A DNA stretch of 32,297 bases, from contig JAQGJJ010000216.1 in assembly GCA_028290695.1 (NCBI GenBank), positions 1 to 32,297 of the forward strand, written 5' to 3'. The notes under the pieces are model-generated. The model worked only from the letters and a program-made list of their open reading frames with translations. It did not search any database and was not told the DNA's origin. Shown here piece after piece: positions 19,764-27,812 of this stretch (within the stretch, counting starts at the first letter, position 1; every line of letters begins with the position of its first letter). The DNA is from Enterovirga sp. (GTDB taxonomy: Bacteria > Pseudomonadota > Alphaproteobacteria > Rhizobiales > Beijerinckiaceae). A program made the translations under genes and the position numbers.

Positions 19764-21379
19764 GCGGCCCGTGCGCCCCCGCCACCCATCGCGGCCAGCA
19801 GCGCTGGGTGGCCGGCTCCGCGCGGCAGGTCGGCCACGACCCGCCCGGCATCGACGACCAGGATGCGGTGCGACAGCGCCTCGACCTCGTCGAGATCCGT
19901 CGAGGCGAGCACGATGGCGACGCCGGCCGACGCAGCCTCCGCGAGCGCCTCGTGGATCAGGCGCCGCGCCGCGATATCGACCCCGCGGGTGGGCTCGAGC
20001 GCGACCAGCGCGCGAAGCCCGGGCACAAGGAGGTTGCGGGCGACAAGAAGCTTCTGCTGGTTGCCGCCGCTGAACGATGCCGCGCGCCGTTCCGGCTCGG
20101 GTGGATTGAGCCCGAGACGCTGCAGCCACGGAGCCACCATGTTCCTCTCGGCGCGGCCGCGCAGGAGGCCCGCCCGCGACAGGAGCGACAGCGCCGACGC
20201 GGAGACGTTGTCCGACGCCGACCGCACCGCGAACAGCCCGTCCGTGCTCCTGTCCGCCGGGATCAGGCCGATCCCGAGCCGGACCGCGTGCCGACGGTCG
20301 CCCGGGAGGAGCGCGGCCCCGTCGATCTCGACCGATCCCGAGGCGACCGGCCGAAGACCGGACAGAGCCTCGGCGATGCGGAGTGCTCCCGACCCGACGA
20401 GGCCTGCGAGCCCGAGCACCTCGCCCCGCCGGACGGCTATGTTCGTGGGCGGATCGGACGGCGCGACCCGAAGCGACCGGGCGCACAGCATGAGCGGGCC
20501 CGGGGTGCCGAGTGCGTGCGCGCCGGTGTTCACCGCCGTTCCCAGCATGGCCCGAACGAGGTCCGCCCGTCCCACGGTCTCCCGCCCGACGCCCTCGATC
20601 ACGCTTTCGCCGTCGCGGAGCACCGTCAGGTCGTCCGCGACCGTGTCGATCTCGTCGAGCTTGTGGCTGATGAAGAGGATCGCGGTTCCCCGTTCGCAGA
20701 GTCGGCGCACGGCCAGGAACAGCCGGTCGCGCTCACGATCCGACAGGGCCGCGGTGGGCTCGTCCAGAAGCAGCACCCGGCAGTCCTGGCCGATCGCCCG
20801 GGCGATCTCCACGAGCTGCCGCTCGCCCACGGACAGTCGCTCGACAGGGGTGGCGAGATCGCGGTCGAGTCCCACCGCGTCGAGCCACCTGCGCGCGGTC
20901 TCGGCCGCCACGAGCGGCGGCCGCAGGGCGAGCGGCCCCGTTCGCCCATACGCGAAGGCCGACAGGTTCTCCCGAACGGTCAGGTGGGGAAACAGGCTGA
21001 GGTGCTGATAGACGGGCACGATGCCGGCCGCGATCCCGTCGCGGGCGGAGCCCAGCCGGAGCGCGGCTCCGCCGAGGCGCATCTCCCCCTCGTCCGGGGC
21101 CGCAGCACCCACGACGATGCGGACCAGGGTCGACTTCCCGGCCCCGTTCTCGCCGAGGAGCGCATGCACCCGCCCCGCATCGAGCCTCAGGTTGACGCGT
21201 CGCAGCGCGACGGTCGTGCCGTAGCGTTTGGCGATCCCGTCCAGGACAAGAACGCCAGGCCGTGCCTGCGCCCCTCGTCCAGCTGGGTCCGACTGTCTCG
21301 TCAGCGGGGGCTCCGTTGCCTGATCCCGGCGAGCATAGGACGGCCACGATGCTCGACAATCGAAATACGCACGCTTCAT
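19760..21379 (-). CDS. ABC transporter ATP-binding protein, RbsA type (two ATPase domains)
   Basis: This is a double-domain ATPase of up to 539 residues. The N-terminal half has Walker A GENGAGKST (76-84), signature LSVGERQLVEIARA, Walker B LLLDEPTAAL and H-loop FISHKLDEI. The C-terminal half has a degenerate Walker A (GLVGSGALRI), GLIPADRSTDGLF, signature FSGGNQQK and ALEPTRGVD, the usual RbsA asymmetry. The start is uncertain. The ATG at 21379 gives an N-terminal extension of about 40 residues not usual in the family, with no clear ribosome-binding site. No other ATG, GTG or TTG lies between it and the domain. A candidate promoter inside this extension suggests a shorter protein from a non-standard start. 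It is the first gene of the seven-gene leftward operon. Confidence 0.88.
   Translation of the reverse strand: MKRAYFDCRASWPSYARRDQATEPPLTRQSDPAGRGAQARPGVLVLDGIAKRYGTTVALRRVNLRLDAGRVHALLGENGAGKSTLVRIVVGAAAPDEGEMRLGGAALRLGSARDGIAAGIVPVYQHLSLFPHLTVRENLSAFAYGRTGPLALRPPLVAAETARRWLDAVGLDRDLATPVERLSVGERQLVEIARAIGQDCRVLLLDEPTAALSDRERDRLFLAVRRLCERGTAILFISHKLDEIDTVADDLTVLRDGESVIEGVGRETVGRADLVRAMLGTAVNTGAHALGTPGPLMLCARSLRVAPSDPPTNIAVRRGEVLGLAGLVGSGALRIAEALSGLRPVASGSVEIDGAALLPGDRRHAVRLGIGLIPADRSTDGLFAVRSASDNVSASALSLLSRAGLLRGRAERNMVAPWLQRLGLNPPEPERRAASFSGGNQQKLLVARNLLVPGLRALVALEPTRGVDIAARRLIHEALAEAASAGVAIVLASTDLDEVEALSHRILVVDAGRVVADLPRGAGHPALLAAMGGGGARAA
21332..21359 (-). promoter_or_regulatory. Weak candidate promoter inside the 5' end of the RbsA-type gene
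   Basis: Read leftward, TTGTCG (21359-21354), a 16-nt spacer and TATGCT (21337-21332) match sigma-70 boxes at 4 of 6 positions each. It lies within the unusual N-terminal extension and would make sense if the true start were further downstream. This is speculative. Confidence 0.25.
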
Positions 21380-21385
21380 GCATGA
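21376..21385. promoter_or_regulatory. 10-bp palindrome at the LysR/operon divergent junction
   Basis: TCATGCATGA is a perfect 10-bp palindrome covering the proposed ATG of the RbsA-type gene. Only about 48 bp separate the two divergent starts, so any LysR-type binding site must overlap coding sequence on one side. It could be part of such a site or chance. Confidence 0.25.
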
Positions 21386-21427
21386 GGGCGGCTCATCCAT
21401 GATGCGCCGAAACCGGAGAGCATGCGC

Positions 21428-22390
21428 ATGAGCCTTCGCCTGCCGCCCCTCCATCAACTCCGCGGTTTCGAGGCGGCCGCACGACACCTCTCGTTCACCC
21501 GCGCGGCGAACGAGCTGTCCCTCACGCAGGGCGCGATCAGCCGGCAGATCCGCGACCTCGAAAGACATCTCGGGATTCCGCTGTTTGTTCGGCAGACACG
21601 CCGCGTCGAGCTCACGCCGTCCGGGGTGGAGCTGGCCCGGACGGTCCGCAACGCCCTCGTGGACATCGCCGGGACGACCGCGCAGATCAGGGGCGAGCGC
21701 GAGCCCGTGTCGCTCACCCTGTCGGTTCTGCCGACGCTGGCCTCGCGCTGGCTCATGCCTCGCCTGCACGGCTTCACGGCCTCGCACCGGGACATCGACC
21801 TGCGGGTGATCACCAGCATCGAGCCGACCGACCTTCTCGCGCACGACGCCGATATCGCGATCAAGGTCGGACGCGTTCCCGGGCGGCGCTACGATCCCAA
21901 GGCGGCCCGCATCGAGCTGCAGATGACCTCCGACTGGTCCGGGGTTCACGCGGACGAGCTCTTTCCGGACACGCTGGTCCCGGTCTGCGCTCCGGACCTG
22001 CTGCGCGGGTCGGCGCTGGAGCGGCCGGGCGACGTTCTCCGCCATCCGCTGATCCACACGACGTCCCGCCGGTTCGGCTGGCCGGACTGGTTTCAGCGGC
22101 ACGGTCTCGGCCGCCCGGACGAGCGGTTCGACCGGCTCGAGTTCGGCCACTTCTTCATGTCGCTCGAGGCCGCCCGAAGCGGGCGCGGCATCGCGCTGAT
22201 TCCGGACATCCTGCTGTCGGGCGAGCGGCAGCAGGAGCTCGTCGCGCCGCTCCCCGGCACCGCCAGCGCCGGCCTCTACTACCTGCTCGTGCACGAGACC
22301 CGGCTCAGGCTCCCGGCCGTGGACGCATTTCGGACCTGGCTTCTGCACGAGGCCGGGACGGCGTCGAGGTCCTCCGACCCTCGGGGCTGA
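21428..22390 (+). CDS. LysR-family transcriptional regulator, GcvA-like
   Basis: This is a 320-residue regulator with an N-terminal winged helix-turn-helix (LHQLRGFEAAARHLSFTRAA, LTQGAISRQIRDLE, then LFVRQTRRVELTPSG) and a C-terminal LysR substrate-binding fold. The PLHQLRGFEA start, RQTRRVELT and SLEAARSGRGIALIP resemble GcvA/AmpR-type members. I chose the ATG at 21428 over 21422 because GGAGAG (21415-21420) is 7 nt from it but only 1 nt from the other. It is divergent from, and likely activates, the leftward transporter/hydrolase operon. The effector is unknown. Confidence 0.92.
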   Translation: MSLRLPPLHQLRGFEAAARHLSFTRAANELSLTQGAISRQIRDLERHLGIPLFVRQTRRVELTPSGVELARTVRNALVDIAGTTAQIRGEREPVSLTLSVLPTLASRWLMPRLHGFTASHRDIDLRVITSIEPTDLLAHDADIAIKVGRVPGRRYDPKAARIELQMTSDWSGVHADELFPDTLVPVCAPDLLRGSALERPGDVLRHPLIHTTSRRFGWPDWFQRHGLGRPDERFDRLEFGHFFMSLEAARSGRGIALIPDILLSGERQQELVAPLPGTASAGLYYLLVHETRLRLPAVDAFRTWLLHEAGTASRSSDPRG

Positions 22391-22406
22391 TGTCGCCGCG
22401 CCGTCT

Positions 22407-22423
22407 CGGGCTGGCCGAGCCCG
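22407..22423. terminator. Possible hairpin between convergent regulators
   Basis: CGGGCT (22407-22412) pairs with AGCCCG (22418-22423) around a 5-nt loop. It lies just after the LysR stop, in the 115-bp gap facing the leftward GntR gene. No T-run follows. The remainder of the gap shows no recognisable feature. Confidence 0.3.
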
Positions 22424-22505
22424 TCAGCCCCCGCCCAGGCTCGCCGGGCTCATGGTAATCCGCCCGCCCGCCCGGCGCTCCGCGACGGCCCGGGTTCGGG
22501 CGAAC

Positions 22506-23273
22506 TCAGTCCACCAGCCGGCGGTCGGGGGAGCAGGTGGCGCTGCGCTGACGCCCGATCGCCTTCAAGGCGTTGTCCCGTGCCGTGAAGTGGATGCGCC
22601 GCTGCAGCGTCTCGGCCTCGGCATCCCGACCCGCCTCGATCGCCCGCAGAAGTGCGCGCCATTCCGAAGCCGCCGCGCGGCGGCGCCGTTCCGACAGGAA
22701 GTCCAGCGGCTTCTCGCGCCAGATCAGGCCCCAGATCGAATACCGCACCTGCCGCCGAAGGAGTTCGGCGAGAGGCTCGCTCGTGCAGAGCTCGGTGAGC
22801 GCAGCCCCGATCCGGCCGATATACCGCGCGAACCGAACCGGGTCCTCCTCGGCGACCATCGTCTCCAGGGCGTCGACGCGGCGACGGACCTCGTCCAACG
22901 CCCCGTGATCCCCCCGCAGGGCGATCATGCGGACAGCGAGCCCCATCAGGGTCGCCCGCATGTTGAAGACGTCCGCGATCGTGTCGAGCGAGAGATCGAC
23001 CACATAGGCGCCGCGCCGCGGCAGGAAGTTCACCAGCCCGCGCTGCGCGAGGTCCCGGATGGCCTCGCGGACGGGGGCGCGGCTCGCCCCATAGAGGGCA
23101 GCGAGCTCCGTCTCGCGGATCCGCTCGCCCCCGCGATATTCGCCGTTCACGATCGCAACCGCGACATGATCGGCGATCTGCTGCGCGACCGTGCGCAACT
23201 GACCGCCCCGGCGAGGCCGCGGCGCGCACCCGTCGGGAGTGGGTCGCTCGAGTACCAGGATGTCACCCGTCAT
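22506..23273 (-). CDS. GntR-family regulator with FCD effector domain
   Basis: This is a 255-residue protein. The N-terminal winged helix (about residues 25-90) includes GGERIRETELAALYGASRAP, VREAIRDLAQRGLVNFLPRRG and AYVVDLS, typical of the FadR/VanR group. The rest is helical, consistent with an FCD ligand-binding domain (FNMRATLMGLAVRMIAL and following). I chose the ATG at 23273; ATG 23300 and GTG 23306 are in frame, but they fall inside the putative operator/promoter. It is divergent from the dipeptide-type ABC operon and probably represses it until an organic-acid-like ligand binds. Confidence 0.9.
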   Translation of the reverse strand: MTGDILVLERPTPDGCAPRPRRGGQLRTVAQQIADHVAVAIVNGEYRGGERIRETELAALYGASRAPVREAIRDLAQRGLVNFLPRRGAYVVDLSLDTIADVFNMRATLMGLAVRMIALRGDHGALDEVRRRVDALETMVAEEDPVRFARYIGRIGAALTELCTSEPLAELLRRQVRYSIWGLIWREKPLDFLSERRRRAAASEWRALLRAIEAGRDAEAETLQRRIHFTARDNALKAIGRQRSATCSPDRRLVD

Positions 23274-23290
23274 CCGTCGACCTTGGTGGA

Positions 23291-23305
23291 TTGTCGACAT
23301 TGACA
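23291..23305 (+). promoter_or_regulatory. Putative GntR operator overlapping a consensus -35 box
   Basis: TTGTCGACAT (23291-23300), with the perfect core TGTCGACA at 23292-23299, resembles TTGT-N-ACAA sites bound by FCD-type GntR regulators. It runs directly into TTGACA (23300-23305), a perfect sigma-70 -35 box; the -10 near 23322-23328 is weak. The position in the 98-bp divergent gap fits repression of the ABC operon by the adjacent regulator. Confidence 0.5.
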
Positions 23306-23371
23306 CAAGCGGCCCGGCATGATCGCGTGTTGGAAACGCGCAAACGAGACGCGGATTCTGGAGGAAACGGG

Positions 23372-24940
23372 ATGCTGAGGATGCGCGCCCACGCGCTGGC
23401 CGCGGTAACGCTCGCCGGCATGACGGCTCCTGCCCTTGCGCAGGACGCGAAGGGCAGCCTGACCGTGGCTTTCGCGGCGGAAGGCACGGTTCTCGACCCG
23501 GCCAAGTATTCCGCGGGCGTGGACCATTACTTCATCGGGCAGATGTACGAGCAGCTCGTCCGCCCGGGCCTGAACCTCGAGCCGACGAACTGGCTGGCCG
23601 AAAGCTGGAAGGTCACGGATCCGGAGACCAAGCCGGTTCTCGAGGTGGCGCTCAGGAAAGGGGTGACGTTTCACAATGGCGATCCCCTGACGAGCGAGGA
23701 CTTCGAGTTCGCCTATCAGCGCCTGCGTGACCCGAAGGTGTCGCGCTGGTCGCATCTCCAGGCCAATGTCGAGCGGTTCGAGATCGTCGACGATCACACC
23801 TTTCGGATCCACTTCAAGGAGCCGGATGGCGACTACATCGCGCAATGGCTTCAGCTCTGGGCCGTTCCCAAGAAGTATTTCGAGCGGGTCGGCGAGGAGG
23901 GCTTCACCAAGGCGCCGGTCGGCACGGGGCCTTGGAAATACGTGTCGCGCTCCGTCAAGGAGGAGCTGAAGCTCGAGGCCTACGACGGATACTGGAACAA
24001 GCAGCACCGCCCGAAGGTCAAGAACCTCACGATCAAGATCATCCCGGAGGATCTGACCCGCGTCGCGGCCTTCAAGACGGGCGCGGTCGACTGGATCGAC
24101 GGCGTGCCGCCCTCCATGGTGGAGGAGTTCAAGACGCTGCCCGGGGTCAAGACGCTGAGCGTCGTCTCGGGCAACAACCTGTATATCGACTTCCCGAGCT
24201 ACAAGCCGGATTCTCCCTTCAACAAGGTGAAGGTGCGCCAGGCCGTGGCTCACGCCGTCGATATGGACGCCATCATCAAGACGGTGTTGTTCGGCCAGGG
24301 CGAGCGCTACGCCGAGGTCGGCAAGGGGGCCACGGGGTACGATCCCGACCTGAAGCCTTACCCGTACGACGTCCGCAAGGCACGCGAGTTGCTGCGGGAA
24401 GCGGGCTACCCGTCCGGCTTCGAGACGCCCTGCTACAATCTCACCACGCCGCGCGAGCCGAACGTGAAGGAGATGGGTGAGGCGGTTTTCGCCTATCTCG
24501 GTGCCGTCGGAATACGCTGCCGCGTCCAGGGCCTCGAATATGGCGCCTGGATCAATCTCGGCCGCCGCGGCCGCTCGGGCCCACCCGAGATGGACGGCGT
24601 GCTGAGCTGGATGTGGAGCCAGAACCTTCCTGGCGATCCGGCCACGCCCTGGGGTGGGCATCTCCACAGCTTCGTCGCCGGCAAAGGCTGGGGCAGCTAC
24701 TCCTACACCGCCGACGAGAAGGCGGACGCCATGGTGGAGCAGCTGAAGAGCACCATGGTGCCCGAGAAGCGCGTCGCTCTGATCAAGGAGATCGCCCGCT
24801 ACAAGCGCGACAACGTGCTGGGCGGCTGGACGACGTATCGGCCCGTTATCACCCTCGCCTGGCGCGACAAGGTCGAGTTCACGCCCTGGGCCTATCCCGG
24901 CTACTGGCGGGGCTTCCAGGAGATCGGGCTCAAGCAGTAG
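23372..24940 (+). CDS. Peptide/nickel-type (family 5) ABC substrate-binding protein
   Basis: This is a 522-residue periplasmic protein. ATG at 23372 follows GGAGG (23360-23364) with 7-nt spacing and starts a signal peptide ending near PALA-Q. The SBP_bac_5 core is clear: GTVLDPAKYSAGVDHYFIGQ, YEQLVRPGLN, LAESWKVTDPETKPVLEVAL, GVTFHNGDPLTSEDF and VGTGPWKYVS. Family members carry peptides, nickel, glutathione, opines and other bulky polar ligands. The regulator and the downstream CoA-ligase and carboxylase genes suggest a carboxylic acid or acyl conjugate rather than a nutritional peptide (inference). It is the first gene of a rightward operon. Confidence 0.92.
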   Translation: MLRMRAHALAAVTLAGMTAPALAQDAKGSLTVAFAAEGTVLDPAKYSAGVDHYFIGQMYEQLVRPGLNLEPTNWLAESWKVTDPETKPVLEVALRKGVTFHNGDPLTSEDFEFAYQRLRDPKVSRWSHLQANVERFEIVDDHTFRIHFKEPDGDYIAQWLQLWAVPKKYFERVGEEGFTKAPVGTGPWKYVSRSVKEELKLEAYDGYWNKQHRPKVKNLTIKIIPEDLTRVAAFKTGAVDWIDGVPPSMVEEFKTLPGVKTLSVVSGNNLYIDFPSYKPDSPFNKVKVRQAVAHAVDMDAIIKTVLFGQGERYAEVGKGATGYDPDLKPYPYDVRKARELLREAGYPSGFETPCYNLTTPREPNVKEMGEAVFAYLGAVGIRCRVQGLEYGAWINLGRRGRSGPPEMDGVLSWMWSQNLPGDPATPWGGHLHSFVAGKGWGSYSYTADEKADAMVEQLKSTMVPEKRVALIKEIARYKRDNVLGGWTTYRPVITLAWRDKVEFTPWAYPGYWRGFQEIGLKQ

Positions 24941-24954
24941 GGCCGTCGCACGCC

Positions 24955-25875
24955 ATGGTCGGCTTCGTCGGAAAGCGCGTGCTGCACGGCCTCGTGAGCA
25001 TCGTCGGCGCGAGCATCCTGATCTTCGTGATCTCGCGCCTGTCCGGCGACCCCATCGTGCTGATGCTGCCCGTGGAGGCGCCGCCCCACGTGATCGAGGC
25101 GATGCGGCGCAATCTCGGTCTCGATCTGCCGCTCTGGCGGCAATACCTCATCTTCGCCGGCCACGCGCTGACGGGCGATTTCGGCATGTCCTACCGCTGG
25201 CAGACGCCGGCTCTCGATCTCGTGCTCGATCGCCTGCCGGCAACGATCGAGCTTGCGGTCGCGGGCCTCGTGTTCAGCGTCTGCCTCGCCGTCCCGCTCG
25301 GCGTGCTCTCCGCCGTTCATCGAGGCTCCTGGATCGACACCGTTGGCAAGGGTTTCGCCATGCTCGGGCAGGCCATGCCGGGTTTCTGGGTCGGGCTCCT
25401 CCTCATCCTGGTTTTCTCCATCCGGCTGAACTGGCTGCCCGCCTTCGGGCATGGCGGCATCTCGCACCTGATCATGCCGGCGATCGCACTCGGCTGGTAT
25501 CCGGTGGCCGCGCAGACCCGGATCGTGCGCTCCGCCATGCTGGACGTGCTCGAATCCGACTACATCCGAATGGGCCGCGCGCTCGGGGCGCCCGAACGCG
25601 TCCTCGTCTGGAAATATGCCTTCAGGAACGCCGCCGTGCCGCTCGTCACGATGCTCGGCGTCTACTTCGCCTCCATGCTGGGCGGCGCTTTCGTGATCGA
25701 GGTGATCTTCGCCTGGCCGGGCCTCGGCCGGACGGTGGTCGAGGCGGTGTTCTCGCGCGACTTCCCGGTTGTGCAGGCGGGCGTGTTGTTCACGTCCATC
25801 CTGTTCGTCACCTGCAACCTCCTGGTTGATCTGAGCTACGGCCTCATCGACCCGCGGATCCGGCGTGATGGCTGA
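24955..25875 (+). CDS. ABC transporter permease, DppB/OppB type
   Basis: This is a 306-residue protein with six predicted helices. It starts MVGFVGKRVLHGLVSIVGAS, then has the periplasmic loop DPIVLMLPVEAPPHVIEAMR.NLGLD, GDFGMSYRW, and the EAA-like segment YIRMGRALGAPERVLVWKYA followed by FRNAAVPLVT. These are hallmark features of DppB. ATG at 24955 is 15 nt after the binding-protein stop. It overlaps the next gene by 8 nt and pairs with it in the membrane. Confidence 0.93.
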   Translation: MVGFVGKRVLHGLVSIVGASILIFVISRLSGDPIVLMLPVEAPPHVIEAMRRNLGLDLPLWRQYLIFAGHALTGDFGMSYRWQTPALDLVLDRLPATIELAVAGLVFSVCLAVPLGVLSAVHRGSWIDTVGKGFAMLGQAMPGFWVGLLLILVFSIRLNWLPAFGHGGISHLIMPAIALGWYPVAAQTRIVRSAMLDVLESDYIRMGRALGAPERVLVWKYAFRNAAVPLVTMLGVYFASMLGGAFVIEVIFAWPGLGRTVVEAVFSRDFPVVQAGVLFTSILFVTCNLLVDLSYGLIDPRIRRDG

Positions 25876-26782
25876 GGGGGCGTTCGCACAGGCCCAGCCG
25901 GCCGGCCCGCCTGTTGCGCAGTCCCGGCCGCGGTTCGGGCGAGTGCGCCGGCTGTTTCGGAACGGCCTCCCGATCGGTCCCCTTCTGCTGTTCGGGATGG
26001 TGGTGATCGCCGGGCTGAGCGGCGACGGCCTCGCCCCGCACGATCCCGGCGCGCTCAATCTCGGGGCAGCCTTCCGGCCGCCGGCCTGGTTGGCCGGCGG
26101 AAGCGCCGCGCATCTCTTCGGAACGGACAATCTCGGCCGGGACATTTTCAGCCGCGTCATCGTCGGCGCCAACATCGCCCTCGTGGTGGCCGCCTATGCG
26201 ATCGTCCTGTCCGGCACGGTCGGTGCGCTGGTCGGGATGGTGGCGGGCTTCTTCGGCGGCGCAGTCGACGCCCTCGTCATGCGGCTGGTCGACATCCAGA
26301 TGTCGATCCCCTCGCTGGCGCTCGCGCTTGTCCTCGCGGCGGTGCTGAACCCGGGGCTGTCGACGGTCGTGATCGTCATCACGATCACCTACTGGACCTG
26401 GTACGCGCGCATCATCCGGGGCGAGATCCTGTCCTTGAAGGAGCGGGATTATGTGGCTCTCGCCAGGGTCGCGGGCGTGTCCACCCCGGTGATCTTCGCC
26501 CGCCACCTGCTTCCGAACATTCTCAATACGCTCCTCGTCCTTGCGACCCTGCAGATCGGACAGGTCATCATCTTCGAGGCTTCGCTGTCCTTCCTGGGCC
26601 TCGGGATCCAGTCTCCCGACGTCTCCTGGGGCCTGATGCTGGCGGATGCCCGCAACTACATCCAGAACGCCTGGTGGGCGATCACCATCCCGGGCGTCGC
26701 CATCGCGCTCACCTGCCTGTCCGCGAACCTCATCGGCGACTGGCTGCGCGACACGATCGACCCCAAGCGGCGGCAGCTCTGA
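25868..26782 (+). CDS. ABC transporter permease, DppC/OppC type
   Basis: This is a 304-residue protein with an N-terminal cytoplasmic tail, a first helix (IGPLLLFGMVVIAGL), the loop with HLFGTDNLGRDIFSRVIVGA and the EAA-like segment DYVALARVAGVSTPVIFARH. It ends with the usual DWLRDTIDPKRRQL. I chose ATG 25868; the adjacent GTG at 25865 is in frame. It forms a heterodimer with the preceding permease. Confidence 0.93.
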   Translation: MAEGAFAQAQPAGPPVAQSRPRFGRVRRLFRNGLPIGPLLLFGMVVIAGLSGDGLAPHDPGALNLGAAFRPPAWLAGGSAAHLFGTDNLGRDIFSRVIVGANIALVVAAYAIVLSGTVGALVGMVAGFFGGAVDALVMRLVDIQMSIPSLALALVLAAVLNPGLSTVVIVITITYWTWYARIIRGEILSLKERDYVALARVAGVSTPVIFARHLLPNILNTLLVLATLQIGQVIIFEASLSFLGLGIQSPDVSWGLMLADARNYIQNAWWAITIPGVAIALTCLSANLIGDWLRDTIDPKRRQL

Positions 26783-26783
26783 C

Positions 26784-27812
26784 ATGGTGCCTACCGCCAC
26801 CGAACGTCCCGGCGGCGCCGAGCTGGTCCCGGCGCAGCCGCTTCTCAAGATCGAGAACCTGAGGACGCACCTTCACCTAGCTCGCGGGATCGTGCGGGCC
26901 GTGGACGGCGTGGATCTCGCTGTCGCGCAGGGAGAAACGCTCGGCGTCGTCGGCGAGTCGGGCTCGGGCAAGACGATGACCAGCCTGTCCATCCTGCGGC
27001 TCCTGCCGAAGCCGATGGGCCGCATCGCGGAGGGCTCGATCACGCTCGACGGAACGGATCTCGTCAGGCTTTCGGAAGAGGAGATGGCGCGGAGCTGGCG
27101 CGGCCGGAAGATCTCCATGATCTCGCAGGACCCCCTGACGTCGTTGAACCCGGTCTTCAGTGTGGGCGACCAGGTTGGAGCTCCGCTGCGCTACCACGGA
27201 CTCGCCCGCAGCCGTCGCTCGCTGCGCGAGACCGCGGTCGGCCTTCTGCGGCGGGTGCGCATTCCGTCCCCCGAGAAGCGCCTCGACGACTACCCGCATC
27301 AGTTCTCGGGCGGGATGCGGCAGCGCGTGGCCTGTGCAATGGCGATCGCATGCGCGCCCCGGCTCCTGATCGCGGACGAGCCGACCAGCAATCTCGACGT
27401 CACAATCCAGGTCCAGATGATGGAGCTCTTCCGCGAACTCCAGGCCGAAACGGGCCTCGGGATCATCCTGATCACGCACGACCTCGGTGTCGCGGCGGGC
27501 ATCTGCCACCGGATCGCGGTCATGTATGCGGGGCGCGTGGTCGAGAGCGGCGACGTGCGGGACATCTACCGGAGGCCCGCGCACCCCTACACACAGGCCC
27601 TTCTGGCCGCGATCCCCCATCTGGGAGGGGGGCGCAGGAAGCGGCTGCAGGCCATTCCCGGCATGCCGCCGAGCCTGATCGACCCGCCCACGGGTTGCCG
27701 CTTCGCACCTCGATGCCCGCACCGGATGCCACGCTGCGCCGATTACCCGCCGAGCTTCCAGGTCGGCCCGACTCACAAGGCGGCCTGCTGGCTGGCGGAG
27801 GCGGGCGCATGA
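26784..27812 (+). CDS. ABC transporter ATP-binding protein, DppD/OppD type
   Basis: This is a 342-residue ATPase with Walker A GESGSGKT (57-64), Q-loop MISQDPLTSLNP, signature FSGGMRQRV, Walker B LLIADEPTSNLD and H-loop LITHDLGVAA. The C-terminal oligopeptide-transport extension is present, with PTGCRFAPRCPHRMPRC, a Cys-rich stretch known in OppD/DppD proteins. The start is 1 nt after the DppC stop and the stop overlaps the next ATG (ATGA). It works with the following ATPase. Confidence 0.94.
   Translation: MVPTATERPGGAELVPAQPLLKIENLRTHLHLARGIVRAVDGVDLAVAQGETLGVVGESGSGKTMTSLSILRLLPKPMGRIAEGSITLDGTDLVRLSEEEMARSWRGRKISMISQDPLTSLNPVFSVGDQVGAPLRYHGLARSRRSLRETAVGLLRRVRIPSPEKRLDDYPHQFSGGMRQRVACAMAIACAPRLLIADEPTSNLDVTIQVQMMELFRELQAETGLGIILITHDLGVAAGICHRIAVMYAGRVVESGDVRDIYRRPAHPYTQALLAAIPHLGGGRRKRLQAIPGMPPSLIDPPTGCRFAPRCPHRMPRCADYPPSFQVGPTHKAACWLAEAGA

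Noticed and set aside
21380-21400. An alternative ATG at 21400 for the RbsA-type ATPase
   Set aside because: It makes the non-family N-terminal extension longer and has no ribosome-binding site.
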